NCBI RefSeq assembly: GCF_022836875.1
Contig: NZ_CP090376.1
Coordinates: 2,852,001 to 2,916,000 of the forward strand
DNA: 64,000 bases
Reading direction: 5' to 3'
Source: Flavobacterium enshiense
Lineage (GTDB): Bacteria > Bacteroidota > Bacteroidia > Flavobacteriales > Flavobacteriaceae
A program made the translations under genes and the position numbers. The notes under the pieces were generated by a model. That model was not told the DNA's origin, ran no database searches, and worked only from the letters and a program-made list of their open reading frames with translations. Of this stretch, positions 50,203 through 59,725 are shown one piece after another (the first letter of the stretch is position 1; each line of letters opens with the position of its first letter).

Positions 50203-50874
50203 TTATCTGGAAAGCAGTTTTTCTTCTTCGTGAATTATCATGAATTTGTAAAATGTGAAATGTGAAATACCGTAAGACAAAATCACCATTTGGTAAATGT
50301 CTTCGTTTTTAATATAAAATTTATTGATGAAAAATGCTGCTATCTGAATAATAAACAAAATGGAACTGATAAGCAGCCAGAAGTTTTTTTGCCCAGAATT
50401 ATTTACATAGTTAATAATGGCAACTCCTCCTATGAACGAAGTTAAAAAAGCATTTAAAATCCATATATAATAAGTATCACCAAGAAATGACACTACAATT
50501 TCGATTATATAAAGATAGATGACAAAGAAAGGAATAAAAGCTATACCTACGGCTTTGTAGTTTTCTCGCGTAACCAAACTCAAAATCAGCAAAACCAGAC
50601 ACAGTTTAAAAAGTAAAGATGAAAAAGTCGCATAAATAAAAGATTCAGGCGTATCAAAATAAAAAAAGACAGACGCACATTGATACAACGCCAATCCAAT
50701 GATATAAAGAGGGTTCCTCTTTATCGAAGTTACCAAATACAGAATTAGTAAAATCGGAATCCTGATAAACCAAAAAACATCTGTCATTTCCTGAATGCTC
50801 ATCAAAGAAAACAAGCTGTACAGGAAAAGATTCAGAAAATAAAGAAACAAAAGTATCTTAGTAATGTTTTTCAA
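50203..50874 (-). CDS. integral membrane protein, possibly YhhN/TMEM86-like
   Basis: The 223-residue protein has about eight membrane segments with short loops and a charged C-terminus (MIIHEEEKLLSR). Size and segment number fit the YhhN/TMEM86 (lysoplasmalogenase-like) family, but I cannot point to a diagnostic motif. Translation seems to start at TTG 50874; no in-frame ATG lies nearby. It sits upstream of menD on the same strand, 61 bases apart. Confidence 0.6.
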   Translation of the reverse strand: MKNITKILLFLYFLNLFLYSLFSLMSIQEMTDVFWFIRIPILLILYLVTSIKRNPLYIIGLALYQCASVFFYFDTPESFIYATFSSLLFKLCLVLLILSLVTRENYKAVGIAFIPFFVIYLYIIEIVVSFLGDTYYIWILNAFLTSFIGGVAIINYVNNSGQKNFWLLISSILFIIQIAAFFINKFYIKNEDIYQMVILSYGISHFTFYKFMIIHEEEKLLSR

Positions 50875-51054
50875 ATTCCTTGTTCATTAACATTTTATAC
50901 TAAAAATAGCAATAAATTGTTAAACAATAACAGATATAAATCGTTTTTGTTAAAAAAACATCAGCCATAACTCCACGCTTATACTTACTTATAGTTTTCT
51001 TTCTTTTGAGTTGTACATAATATTCGTTAAATTTGATAGGTAAAACCAAGCAAA

Positions 51055-51552
51055 ATGAGCATTAGTATCCGTCCCGCAACCGTTGAAGACATGACTTCCG
51101 TTTTGGAGATTGTCAATCATGAGATTTTGAATTCAACCTCAATTTATGATTATGAACCCAGAACACTGGGACAGCAGGTTTCTATTTTCAAAGACAAAAA
51201 GGACCATAATTTTCCTTTTATCGTTGCCGAAAAAAACAATGCAATTGTTGGTTTCGGGACCTATGGACCGTTCCGGTTTAAAGAAGCTTATAAATTTACT
51301 GTTGAACATTCTGTATATGTCCATAAGGATTATACCGGAAATGGAATTGGCTCAACCCTTCTGAAAGAATTAATAGAAATGGCGAAATTGCAGAAAATGC
51401 ATGCGATGATTGGCGTTATTGATTCCGAAAACATCGGGAGCATTTCTTTTCATGAACGACAAGGTTTTAAAAGAGCAGGACAACTTAAAGAAACCGGTTT
51501 TAAATTTGACCGTTGGCTGGATTCCGTATTCGTGGAACTCATTTTACGATAA
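51055..51552 (+). CDS. GNAT acetyltransferase (PAT/MnaT-like)
   Basis: The 165-residue protein has the acetyl-CoA loop VHKDYTGNGIGSTLLKELIE and the family-typical VIDSENIGSISFHERQGFKRAGQLKETGFKFDRWLD. The latter is found in phosphinothricin/methionine-sulfone N-acetyltransferases. Likely acetylates a small amino compound such as a methionine derivative in the cytoplasm. Single gene, with a terminator at 51586. Confidence 0.87.
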   Translation: MSISIRPATVEDMTSVLEIVNHEILNSTSIYDYEPRTLGQQVSIFKDKKDHNFPFIVAEKNNAIVGFGTYGPFRFKEAYKFTVEHSVYVHKDYTGNGIGSTLLKELIEMAKLQKMHAMIGVIDSENIGSISFHERQGFKRAGQLKETGFKFDRWLDSVFVELILR

Positions 51553-51585
51553 GTAGCTTTGCCGAAATTTAAATCGGCAATACAA

Positions 51586-51627
51586 TAAAAAAAGCCAAAA
51601 CTGACTATTCAATTTTGGCTTTTTTTA
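51586..51627. terminator. bidirectional terminator
   Basis: AAAAAAAGCCAAAA and its complement TTTTGGCTTTTTTT flank a ~12-base loop between the convergent GNAT and glutathione peroxidase genes. Confidence 0.85.
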
Positions 51628-51650
51628 TTTATTATTATCTTACTAAGACA

Positions 51651-52235
51651 TTATCCTTTTATCCAATCGACTATTTCCTGATTATCCGGTAATACTCTCG
51701 GACTGATCACATTCACAAGTTCGCCTTTTTCGTCAATCAGGTATTTTTGGAAGTTCCATTCTACCTGACTGTCTTCCAAACCGTTTTTAGCTTTCTCGGT
51801 CAAAAAATGATACAATGGGTGCATATCGCCTCCCTTAACCGAAATTTTTGCCATCATTGGGAAAGTGACTCCATAATTCTTCGTGCAGAATGTTTTGATC
51901 TCATTGTTGTTTCCCGGTTCCTGGGCTCCAAAATTATTGGCTGGAAATCCAACAATTTCAAAACCAAGTGCTTTATATGTGGAATATATTTTTTGCAATT
52001 GCTCATACTGTGGTGTCAGTCCGCATTCGGAAGCGGTATTCACCACCATGATTTTCTTTCCTTTTAAGGTAGCGAAATCAAAAGTATTTCCTTCGATATC
52101 TTCTACTTTAAACTGATAAATATTCTGTTTCATGATTTTGTTTTTTTCTGCTTTTTCCGTCGTTTTATTTGTTTGTTTTTGTCCGTAACAAACCGGAATA
52201 AACAACAAGCCGATAGCTATAATTAAGTTTTTCAT
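51651..52235 (-). CDS. glutathione-peroxidase-family thiol peroxidase, exported
   Basis: The 194-residue protein has the peroxidatic Cys in NTASECGLTPQYEQLQ (Cys, not selenocysteine), the Gln-containing FPANNFGAQEPGNNNEI and the Trp in VEWNFQKYLID: the complete active site. The N-terminus (LIIAIGLLFIPVCYGQ) is a signal peptide, so it acts in the periplasm, probably reducing peroxides with a thioredoxin-like donor. Confidence 0.9.
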   Translation of the reverse strand: MKNLIIAIGLLFIPVCYGQKQTNKTTEKAEKNKIMKQNIYQFKVEDIEGNTFDFATLKGKKIMVVNTASECGLTPQYEQLQKIYSTYKALGFEIVGFPANNFGAQEPGNNNEIKTFCTKNYGVTFPMMAKISVKGGDMHPLYHFLTEKAKNGLEDSQVEWNFQKYLIDEKGELVNVISPRVLPDNQEIVDWIKG

Positions 52236-52307
52236 AAATTCTATTTTTTATAAAATTAATCAAATTGACGGTTTTCAAATACTTTACCGCTGTAAATTTT
52301 TGTTAAC

Positions 52308-52342
52308 AAAAAACCCACAATCTCTTGATCATGGGTTTTTCA
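52308..52342 (-). terminator. terminator after the ResB-CcsA fusion gene
   Basis: AAAAAACCCA ... TGGGTTTTT with a ~13-base loop, just beyond the stop of the gene that begins at 55491. Confidence 0.75.
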
Positions 52343-52344
52343 TT

Positions 52345-55300
52345 CTATTTCTTGTAGTATTTTCTATACTGAAAATACGAAGCAATTCCGAGTAATGAAA
52401 CAAGTGCAACTGAAACATAAACGAAATCCGGTGTCACCACTTTATCTCCTTTTGCATAAGAATGCAGTCCTGTTAAATAGAAATTCACTCCGAAATACGT
52501 CATCATAATCGAATAAAAAGCAAAAACGCTGATTAGGTTGAAAATCCACTTCCCTCTTAATGCCGGAACGAAACGCATGTGAATTACAAAAGCATACACC
52601 ATGATACTGATTAAAGCCCACGTTTCTTTCGGATCCCATCCCCAGTAACGTCCCCAGCTTTCGTTAGCCCATTGGCCTCCCAAGAAGTTACCGATTGTCA
52701 GCATCACCAAGCCTACTGTTAACGCCATTTCGTTGATAATGGTAATCTCCCTGATATTAAGATCCATTTTTTCTTTGTTCTTTTTATTGGTCAGCAAGAT
52801 CAGTAGCAATGAAACGATCCCTAAAATCATTCCCAGGGTGAACGGCCCATAACTAGCTACAATAACAGCCACGTGAATCATTAACCAGTACGAATTAAGT
52901 ACCGGCTGCAGGTTTGCAATGGCTGGGTCCATCCAGTTCCAGTGCGCAATCATTAAGATCATCGCTGCTACGAATGCGGTTGAAGCTACTGTCAGTTCCG
53001 ATTTTCTTCCGAAAACCAAACCGAAAAGCATGGTTGCCCATCCTACATAAATCATTGATTCGTATGCATCACTCCATGGTGCGTGACCGGAAATGTACCA
53101 ACGAGCAATTAACCCGATGGTGTGCAATACGAAAAATATTGCGATAAGCACATGACTCACTTTCACCAAAGCATTGATGATTTTTCCCGAATTAAAAATC
53201 TTGATAATCACAAACAGGAACATCAAAACGCCTGCGATCATATACCATGAATACAATTTTTTAAAAATATCGTACTTATTGTACATAATTTCCGAATCGA
53301 TTTTCTCTTCGCTCGGGTAAACTTCTTTTCCGTATTTCTGCTGAAACTTGATTAATCCGTCCAGGAAAATCTCGGCAGCTTTGTAATCTTTTTTAACCGG
53401 CACTTCATCCAAAGAATTCAAATACAACGGAATTACATTTTTTGTAAACAAAGAATCAATTCCTGTTAATCGCGCTTCGTTGAGTTCCAAATGTGAGACC
53501 CACTTGTTGTTTTTGTCGAATGGAATAGGAAATACTTTTAAAATCTGTCCGCTTAAAGCCGAATACAGTAAATTTACCTTCTTATCCGTTTCCATGAAAT
53601 CCTTCTGAAATTGATTAGGAACCGGTGCTTTATAAGCTTCATCCAAATATGGGGATAATTTATAATTTCCTCTGTCATCAAAGAATTTCATCAAGGAAAC
53701 ATATTTCGCCCCTTTTTCAGCACCAATCAAATTATGAATACTGTCGTTTCCTTTTTTGATAAATATAATCGGCACATTATACCAAACCTGCGGAAACTGC
53801 GTCATAGAAAGGAAAACCTGATCGGAATTCATTCCCTTATAGGTATCGCTTTTACTTACTTTTCGTAACAATTCCGATGAAAACGTATTGAGCGGTTTCA
53901 TACGTCCTCCTTGATCCTGAACAATCAACCTGCCGAATTTAGCTGCATGTTCGTCCGAAACTTTGTATCTTAAAATCAGCGAATCGATTTGTTTTCCGTT
54001 CGGCATCTTCTGCTCGTTCTGATGTTGTGCCATCATTCCCGTACTGAAAACCAACGCGATAATCGTTGTTAAAGCTGCTTTTTTATCTTTAACTTTTTTA
54101 AGTTTATCCTTTAAATCACCGAAGCGGGAATCTTTGGTAAACAGGATTCCGAGTAATCCGGCAAACAACAGGAAATAACCAACATAAGTTATCCAAGTTC
54201 CCCAGAAATCGTGGTTTACGGAAAGAACCGTTCCTTTTTCATCCGGATCGAAAGAAGCCTGAAAGAAACGATATCCTCTGTAATCCAAAATATTGTTCAT
54301 AAAAATACGGGCGTCAAATTTATTTTTTTGCTCCGCATCGTCTACAGTTACCTTACTTTCGAAAGCCGAATAACTTTTCTCGGTTCCCGGATATTTGGAC
54401 GCGATGAAATCATTCAGTTTTATTTTGAAAGGTGTTTCATAAACCTTACTTCCGTACATGATAGTGTATTCTAGCTTTCCTAACTTAAATGACTGCGGCT
54501 CTCCCATTTTTCCTTTGGATCCCAAAAGCGTAACCTCCTTCTCTTTCCCTTCGTTTTTAACGGTCAGTACTAAAGCGTCATCTGTTTTTTGGTCTTTATA
54601 ATCGCCGTTTGATTCCATCACCATTTTCCCTTTTATGGCCGGCTGCGGAATAACAAACTGGGTTCCGCCCATGTTATAAAGTGAACGCAGCATTAGTGGC
54701 TGGATTTTATCTTTTTCTACAGTACCCTGCATCTTATCCGCCATTCGCATAAAGTTCCCATCAAATGGAGTCTGAATCGTGTAGGCCTCACTTATTTTTG
54801 TAATATTTATGGCGCCTTCCGTGAATTTATTGAATGCAAAAAGTACGTTATGGATATTTTGTACTTCGCCTTCTTTGATAAAATGTTCGTGACGCGTTCC
54901 ATCCCCCGATTCCACGATTTTTAAATACAAAACACCTTGTGGATCTTCCTTAATCTCTTCTTTTGCTCCCATTATGAAATCCTTATATTCAATTTCAAAA
55001 GGGATTTCATCAAAATTTTCATGGATTGAAAAATGATTGTTGGTAATAGGTGCCATCAGTAACTGTTTTTCGAAAGTACGGCGTTTCATTTCGCCTTGAT
55101 AATCACCGTCAACGAATACATTCAAATAGACTTTATCCGAAAATATCTGATTGGATTCCTGACCTTCACGAATAGGCATCATCCCTTCAAAACTGATGTA
55201 ACGGGTAATAAAGGCACCTACTATAATCAGGATAAAAGACAAATGCAGCAACAATGAAGCCCATTTACTCCATTGAAGTAGTTTGTATCGCTTAATGTTC

Positions 55301-55491
55301 CCGATAAAATTAATCACGAAGAACACCATGATTACTTCAAACCATTTAGAATTGTATACTAATATACGAGCAGTGTCGGTATTGTATTCACTTTCGATAA
55401 AGGTTCCGGCTGCCATTGCTGTGGCAAAAGCGATGAACAACACAGCCATTAAACGGGTTGAAAAAAGGAAGGAAAATATTTTTTTATCCAT
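52345..55491 (-). CDS. ccsBA: fused ResB-CcsA cytochrome c biogenesis protein
   Basis: The 1048-residue membrane protein joins an N-terminal ResB/CcsB half (LMAVLFIAFATAMAAGTFIESEYNTDTARILVYN, large periplasmic domain, segment near residue 430) to a C-terminal CcsA half. The CcsA half has the Trp-rich haem-handling motif NESWGRYWGWDPKETWALISIM. A long periplasmic linker lies between. It delivers haem to apocytochromes c in the System II pathway; the fused arrangement is normal in Bacteroidota. Single-gene unit with its own terminator. Confidence 0.92.
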   Translation of the reverse strand: MDKKIFSFLFSTRLMAVLFIAFATAMAAGTFIESEYNTDTARILVYNSKWFEVIMVFFVINFIGNIKRYKLLQWSKWASLLLHLSFILIIVGAFITRYISFEGMMPIREGQESNQIFSDKVYLNVFVDGDYQGEMKRRTFEKQLLMAPITNNHFSIHENFDEIPFEIEYKDFIMGAKEEIKEDPQGVLYLKIVESGDGTRHEHFIKEGEVQNIHNVLFAFNKFTEGAINITKISEAYTIQTPFDGNFMRMADKMQGTVEKDKIQPLMLRSLYNMGGTQFVIPQPAIKGKMVMESNGDYKDQKTDDALVLTVKNEGKEKEVTLLGSKGKMGEPQSFKLGKLEYTIMYGSKVYETPFKIKLNDFIASKYPGTEKSYSAFESKVTVDDAEQKNKFDARIFMNNILDYRGYRFFQASFDPDEKGTVLSVNHDFWGTWITYVGYFLLFAGLLGILFTKDSRFGDLKDKLKKVKDKKAALTTIIALVFSTGMMAQHQNEQKMPNGKQIDSLILRYKVSDEHAAKFGRLIVQDQGGRMKPLNTFSSELLRKVSKSDTYKGMNSDQVFLSMTQFPQVWYNVPIIFIKKGNDSIHNLIGAEKGAKYVSLMKFFDDRGNYKLSPYLDEAYKAPVPNQFQKDFMETDKKVNLLYSALSGQILKVFPIPFDKNNKWVSHLELNEARLTGIDSLFTKNVIPLYLNSLDEVPVKKDYKAAEIFLDGLIKFQQKYGKEVYPSEEKIDSEIMYNKYDIFKKLYSWYMIAGVLMFLFVIIKIFNSGKIINALVKVSHVLIAIFFVLHTIGLIARWYISGHAPWSDAYESMIYVGWATMLFGLVFGRKSELTVASTAFVAAMILMIAHWNWMDPAIANLQPVLNSYWLMIHVAVIVASYGPFTLGMILGIVSLLLILLTNKKNKEKMDLNIREITIINEMALTVGLVMLTIGNFLGGQWANESWGRYWGWDPKETWALISIMVYAFVIHMRFVPALRGKWIFNLISVFAFYSIMMTYFGVNFYLTGLHSYAKGDKVVTPDFVYVSVALVSLLGIASYFQYRKYYKK

Positions 55492-55774
55492 GACGGAAAT
55501 CGGTTTTTACAAATTGTCGCGAAGATACTTAAAAACAAAGTTTTGATACCCCATTTTAACGAATTTTAAGAAATATATTATTGAGCTAAAAACTTACTTT
55601 ATCGGTAAGAATCATAACACGAGATATACTAACACAAACTTAAACAGATTTCCAGGGACATCAACTGACAATTATCATCTCCCCTTTTCTCTTCCAAACA
55701 CAAAAAACGACAGGAAACTAATGTTTCTAGCTATTGAAACTGCACGGAATTGCTAACTTTGCAAAAAAAATATC

Positions 55775-56611
55775 ATGGATAACGCATATATCGGGTACCA
55801 TTTTACGGTGGAACCTAAAGAACTGGGTTCGGAAATTTTAGTGGCCGAATTGGGTGAAACAGCATTTGAGAGCTTCATAGAAACCGAAAACGGAATTTCG
55901 GCTTACGTACAAAAAGCGCTTTGGAACGAACATATTTTAGATGATATTCAGATTTTACACTCGGATGAATTTAAGATTGAATACACATTTGAAGAAATTG
56001 AGCAGGTGAACTGGAATGAAGAATGGGAGAAGAATTTTGATCCTATTGATGTTGACGGGGTTTGCCACGTTCGTGCACCTTTTCATGAAAAAACCGATGC
56101 TAAATATGATATCGTCATTGAACCGAAAATGAGTTTTGGTACCGGGCATCATGAAACGACGCACATGATGATTCAGCATCTTCTGGAAATGGATGTGACA
56201 GATATGAAAACGTTGGACATGGGTTGCGGAACTGCGATTTTAGCGATTTTAGCAGAAATGAAAGGAGCCAAACCGATTGACGCGATTGACATTGACAACT
56301 GGTGTTATCTGAATTCGATTGAAAATGCGGAAAGAAACAACTGCCAGCATATTTCGGTTTATGAAGGTGATGCTTCACTGTTGAATCAGGGGCAAAAATA
56401 TGATTTGATCATTGCCAACATCAACAGAAACATTTTGTTGAACGACATGCAAACCTATGTGAACTGCTTGAACAAAGGCGGATTTTTATTGCTGAGCGGA
56501 TTTTACAACGAAGATATTTCGGTTATAGATGCTTCTTGCACTGAGAAAGGTTTGACTTATGTTAAAAAGTTCCAAAAGAACAATTGGGTTGCTCTAAAAT
56601 ATGTAATTTAG
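55775..56611 (+). CDS. prmA: ribosomal protein L11 methyltransferase
   Basis: The 278-residue enzyme methylates ribosomal protein L11. The substrate-binding N-terminal domain is followed by the SAM motif TLDMGCGTAILAILAEMKGA and the post-motif ANINRNILLNDM. FGTGHHETTHMM precedes the SAM domain, as in all PrmA. It is 28 bases upstream of clpS and probably co-transcribed. Confidence 0.93.
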   Translation: MDNAYIGYHFTVEPKELGSEILVAELGETAFESFIETENGISAYVQKALWNEHILDDIQILHSDEFKIEYTFEEIEQVNWNEEWEKNFDPIDVDGVCHVRAPFHEKTDAKYDIVIEPKMSFGTGHHETTHMMIQHLLEMDVTDMKTLDMGCGTAILAILAEMKGAKPIDAIDIDNWCYLNSIENAERNNCQHISVYEGDASLLNQGQKYDLIIANINRNILLNDMQTYVNCLNKGGFLLLSGFYNEDISVIDASCTEKGLTYVKKFQKNNWVALKYVI

Positions 56612-56639
56612 TAGTTAATTTCAATCTAACAATTAGATT

Positions 56640-56915
56640 ATGAGTGTAAAAGAAAAAGTACTGGAAAAGGTTTCGATTGAAGAATTGCTTTCTTCTGATT
56701 ACGAAATTATTCTGTTTAATGATGATGTCAATACATTCGATCACGTGATTGATACGCTGATAGATGTGTGTAATCATGAACCCTTACAAGCAGAACAATG
56801 TGCTATTTTGGTTCATTATACCGGTAAATGTGGTGTAAAAACAGGCTCTTATAAAGAATTAGAACCTAAGTGCAGCAAACTGCTTGAGGCCGGTCTCAGT
56901 GCTGAGATACAATAA
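56640..56915 (+). CDS. clpS: ClpS adaptor of the Clp protease
   Basis: The 91-residue protein brings N-degron substrates to ClpAP/ClpCP. The N-end recognition site is shown by IILFNDDVNTFDHVIDTLI and HEPLQAEQCAILVHYTGKCGVKTG. The N-terminal extension is short. Follows prmA by 28 bases and precedes a strong terminator. Confidence 0.92.
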   Translation: MSVKEKVLEKVSIEELLSSDYEIILFNDDVNTFDHVIDTLIDVCNHEPLQAEQCAILVHYTGKCGVKTGSYKELEPKCSKLLEAGLSAEIQ

Positions 56916-56919
56916 AAAT

Positions 56920-56955
56920 AAAAAAAGCCCCGAATTTTTATTCGGGGCTTTTTAT
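56920..56955. terminator. bidirectional terminator
   Basis: Stem GCCCCGAA/TTCGGGGC (56927-56934, 56941-56948) between A- and T-runs, between convergent clpS and the lipocalin-like gene. Confidence 0.92.
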
Positions 56956-56970
56956 GTTTTATAATTTTAC

Positions 56971-57393
56971 TTATCCTCTGGTAAAAACGATAATGTATAC
57001 ATTATCAAATTTTAACTTAAGCTCTCTGGAAGTTAAATTTACAATCTCACCAGTAAAGCTAATCTCCTCTATGTTTATTGTAAGATTGTTACCTGAGCGA
57101 GTCCACGTTCCATTGGTCGTAAACATTTGACAAGGGGAGTCTGTTGAATCGTAATCAACATCAGTGAGACTTCCGTTAGAATTGACCATAATGTAATCTT
57201 TAGAACACCCGTCTTCATTTCCTTCATAATCCCATAACTCTTCATTACCGTCTGTAATGCTGCCTTCTTTTGAAAAAATCCATTTACCTTCCAATTGAGC
57301 AGAAGAATTTGAAGAATCATCATCTTCATTACATGATGCGAAAGACAAACCCAAAACCAAGGCAGAAACGAATAAAATATAAATATCCTTCAT
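56971..57393 (-). CDS. small lipocalin-like lipoprotein
   Basis: The 140-residue product has a lipoprotein leader ending LSFASCNEDD (Cys21). A single beta-barrel-like domain begins LEGKWIFSKEGSITDGNEE and ends IVNLTSRELKLKFDNVYIIVFTRG, matching the lipocalin-like lipoproteins common in Bacteroidota. Two mature cysteines (DGCSK, SPCQM) may pair. Ligand unknown. Confidence 0.75.
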   Translation of the reverse strand: MKDIYILFVSALVLGLSFASCNEDDDSSNSSAQLEGKWIFSKEGSITDGNEELWDYEGNEDGCSKDYIMVNSNGSLTDVDYDSTDSPCQMFTTNGTWTRSGNNLTINIEEISFTGEIVNLTSRELKLKFDNVYIIVFTRG

Positions 57394-57504
57394 ATACTTA
57401 TTTGTTTTTAAAATTTAACAATAAATTTACAAAAACCATAAGAAAAATCCAATTTTTATTGCGATTTAGACAATATAAAAAAATATCGTAACTTCTTTCA
57501 AAAA

Positions 57505-57533
57505 AAGGCCCCGAATGTTATTCGGGGCCTTTT
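57505..57533. terminator. hairpin terminator after the YeeE/YedE pair
   Basis: Stem GGCCCCGAA/TTCGGGGCC (57507-57515, 57521-57529) with an A-run on the left that becomes a U-run for minus-strand transcripts, and a T-run on the right. Confidence 0.88.
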
Positions 57534-57581
57534 TATACATTATACTATTTTACTTATCTCTGGTAAAAATTGAATCATATA

Positions 57582-58004
57582 TTAATGTGGCAACTTATGC
57601 TTGAAAACACCATACAGATAAGTTCCCAATAATGCTCCAACCAAAACGATTACAATCCCATAAAAGCCAGCTCCTAGGAGAATGAATATCGGTCCCGGAC
57701 AAGATCCTACCAATGCCCAGCCCAAACCGAATAAAATTCCGCCCACAACATAACGAACGAATCCTCTCTCTTTATCGGCTATCTCAATCGGAAGTCCTTT
57801 AATATCCTTAAGATTATTTCTTTTTATAACCTGAACACCCACAACACCGGTAACTACGGCAACACCAATAATTCCGAACATGTGAAACGACTGGAAGTGA
57901 AACATTTCATAGATTCTGTACCATGAAACGGCCTCCGCTTTAGTCAATACGATTCCGAAAACGAAACCTACCAGAACAAACTTGATTAAATTAAAAAATT
58001 TCAT
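57582..58004 (-). CDS. YeeE/YedE-family transporter, C-terminal half
   Basis: The 140-residue membrane protein has four segments and the signature GGILFGLGWALVGSCPGPIFILLGAG with one conserved Cys. It is one half of the YeeE/YedE thiosulfate-type sulfur transporter; the other half is the gene 8 bases upstream. Together they should move a reduced-sulfur compound through the inner membrane using the Cys residues as relays. Confidence 0.85.
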   Translation of the reverse strand: MKFFNLIKFVLVGFVFGIVLTKAEAVSWYRIYEMFHFQSFHMFGIIGVAVVTGVVGVQVIKRNNLKDIKGLPIEIADKERGFVRYVVGGILFGLGWALVGSCPGPIFILLGAGFYGIVIVLVGALLGTYLYGVFKHKLPH

Positions 58005-58012
58005 ATGCTTTC

Positions 58013-58570
58013 TTAGAAAATTAATGGTAAAATAAAATGTGCCATAACCAACCCTCCGATAAAGAATCCGATAACAGCTATTAAAGACGGTTTCTGAAGG
58101 TTACTTAACCCGGTAATGGCGTGACCGGAAGTACAGCCTCCGGCATAACGGGTACCAAAACCAATCAACAATCCCCCGAAGAAAAGAATAGCAAGCATTT
58201 TAGGATTTTTCAAAGCTTCCCAACTAAATAATGTATCAGGCCCCAGTTTTCCGTTTGGCGCCTCGATATGCATAACAGCTAACTGTTCTATGGTCTTTGG
58301 ATTCAGCTGTACTCCGCTTCCATCACTTAAAAAGTGAACTGCGAAGAACCCTCCCAAAATTGCACCGAAAACCACTGCTAAATTCCACTTTTGCTCGCGC
58401 CAGTCGAATTTGAAAAAATCCACATTTTTACCTGCACCTGCCATGGTGCAAAGTGTTCTTAAATTGGAAGACATTCCAAAAGACTTTCCGAAGAAGATTA
58501 AGGTGAGCATTACTGCTCCTATCAAAAACCCTGAAATATACCAGGGCCATGTTCCGTAAAATGAATACAT
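58013..58570 (-). CDS. YeeE/YedE-family transporter, N-terminal half
   Basis: The 185-residue membrane protein carries LLIGFGTRYAGGCTSGHAITGLSNLQ, the other YeeE/YedE signature, with its Cys. An N-terminal FGMSSNLRTLCTM stretch comes earlier. It lies 8 bases before the second half-gene, so the two are translated together. A minus-strand TACTTTTG box (58595-58588) lies just upstream. Confidence 0.85.
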   Translation of the reverse strand: MYSFYGTWPWYISGFLIGAVMLTLIFFGKSFGMSSNLRTLCTMAGAGKNVDFFKFDWREQKWNLAVVFGAILGGFFAVHFLSDGSGVQLNPKTIEQLAVMHIEAPNGKLGPDTLFSWEALKNPKMLAILFFGGLLIGFGTRYAGGCTSGHAITGLSNLQKPSLIAVIGFFIGGLVMAHFILPLIF

Positions 58571-58587
58571 AGTTTATTTCTTTTTGG

Positions 58588-58595
58588 CAAAAGTA
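58588..58595 (-). promoter_or_regulatory. -7 box for the YeeE/YedE pair
   Basis: CAAAAGTA on the plus strand reads TACTTTTG on the minus strand, fitting TAnnTTTG, 18 bases before the ATG at 58570. Confidence 0.5.
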
Positions 58596-58687
58596 ATTAT
58601 TGCTTAAAAATTTTGTGTAACAAACATTACATATTTTTCGTTACAATGAAATAAACCTTTAATTTTGGATTATTAAAAAATTAGCGA

Positions 58688-59164
58688 ATGAAGAATTACC
58701 GTATTGAAATTAAATGGGCAATCGTTTATGTAATCGTATCCTTTGTATGGATATTCATTCAGAAAGCGTTAGGCTTTTTTGATAGCAATATTTCAAGACA
58801 TGTCTTTTTTTCAGTTCTGATTGTTTTGGTTTTGATACCGCTCTTTTATTTCGAGCAAACGGATAAAAAAAAGAATTTCCTCAATAATAAAATGATGTGG
58901 AAACAAGGGTTCATTTCTGGATGTCTCGTAATTGTTCTTGCTACTTTATTTGTTCCTGTATTGAGTTATGTGACTTATGAACTAGTAGCACCTGACTTTT
59001 TCAAAAAAGCAATCGCTTTATACACAGAAAGCGGAAAATTAAATCCGATTGATGCTGCGGCACGATTCAATTTAAAAAGCTCTATGCTTCAAGGAGTTTC
59101 AGATAATTTATCATTCGGAATTAGTTTTTCGGCAATTATGGCATTTTTTACAAAATCAAAATAA
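58688..59164 (+). CDS. DUF4199-like membrane protein
   Basis: The 158-residue protein has four membrane segments and an amphipathic loop (APDFFKKAIALYTESGKLNPIDAAARFNLKSSMLQG) before the last one, the usual layout of DUF4199 proteins in Bacteroidota. No known activity. The next gene starts 2 bases after its stop, so the two are coupled. Confidence 0.7.
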   Translation: MKNYRIEIKWAIVYVIVSFVWIFIQKALGFFDSNISRHVFFSVLIVLVLIPLFYFEQTDKKKNFLNNKMMWKQGFISGCLVIVLATLFVPVLSYVTYELVAPDFFKKAIALYTESGKLNPIDAAARFNLKSSMLQGVSDNLSFGISFSAIMAFFTKSK

Positions 59165-59166
59165 TT

Positions 59167-59628
59167 ATGTTCAAAAAAGTCTTTTTACTAAACCTGCTTT
59201 TCATTGGTCTGACGGCTTGTATCAGTACAAAATCAACGATACAGAATATTGACAATAATGCAATTAAGCCAGCCCTTAAAGATGGTGCTTTTCAACTGAA
59301 AGAATATACCGATTCAAAAAAATACGCTTATAACCAGGACTATCCCATTAATATAGGCGTTATTCAGGAAAAAAATGAAGACCAGTATATCGGTTATTTT
59401 TTCAATGCGATCACCGGCCCGAACGGAGAGAAAGTTACCTACGAAAAAGTGGAAACGTGCTGTCCGTTTCCAACCAAATACAACAAAATCGGAGGAGGCT
59501 TATTATCAATTTATGAAGTAAAATGGGAAGGACAGAACAAACCTGTTCGTTTGTATTTCAACATTTACGAAAGAGGCAAAATTATGTGCCCGGTTGGCTT
59601 CAAGATTAAAAATTTTCAGAATAAATAA
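59167..59628 (+). CDS. lipoprotein of unknown function
   Basis: The 153-residue product has a lipobox LLFIGLTACIST (Cys18). The mature part has a Cys-Cys pair (KVETCCPFPTKYNKIGG) and a single later Cys (IMCPVGFKI), suggesting a disulfide-stabilised beta domain. Proteins like this often sit next to kdsA or DUF4199 genes in flavobacteria. Function unknown. Terminator follows at 59660. Confidence 0.7.
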   Translation: MFKKVFLLNLLFIGLTACISTKSTIQNIDNNAIKPALKDGAFQLKEYTDSKKYAYNQDYPINIGVIQEKNEDQYIGYFFNAITGPNGEKVTYEKVETCCPFPTKYNKIGGGLLSIYEVKWEGQNKPVRLYFNIYERGKIMCPVGFKIKNFQNK

Positions 59629-59659
59629 TTAAAACTTTAAGATTTTTATAAGATTTCAC

Positions 59660-59692
59660 ACCTTCTAACAACTTCATTAGAAGGTTTTTTTA
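59660..59692 (+). terminator. hairpin terminator
   Basis: Stem ACCTTCTAA/TTAGAAGGT (59660-59668, 59677-59685) followed by a T-run, after the lipoprotein gene. Confidence 0.85.
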
Positions 59693-59695
59693 TTA

Positions 59696-59703
59696 TATCT
59701 TTG
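59696..59703 (+). promoter_or_regulatory. -7 box for kdsA
   Basis: TATCTTTG (TAnnTTTG) 22 bases before the kdsA ATG, immediately after the preceding terminator. Confidence 0.55.
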
Positions 59704-59725
59704 TACAACTTTTTTAGATACAATC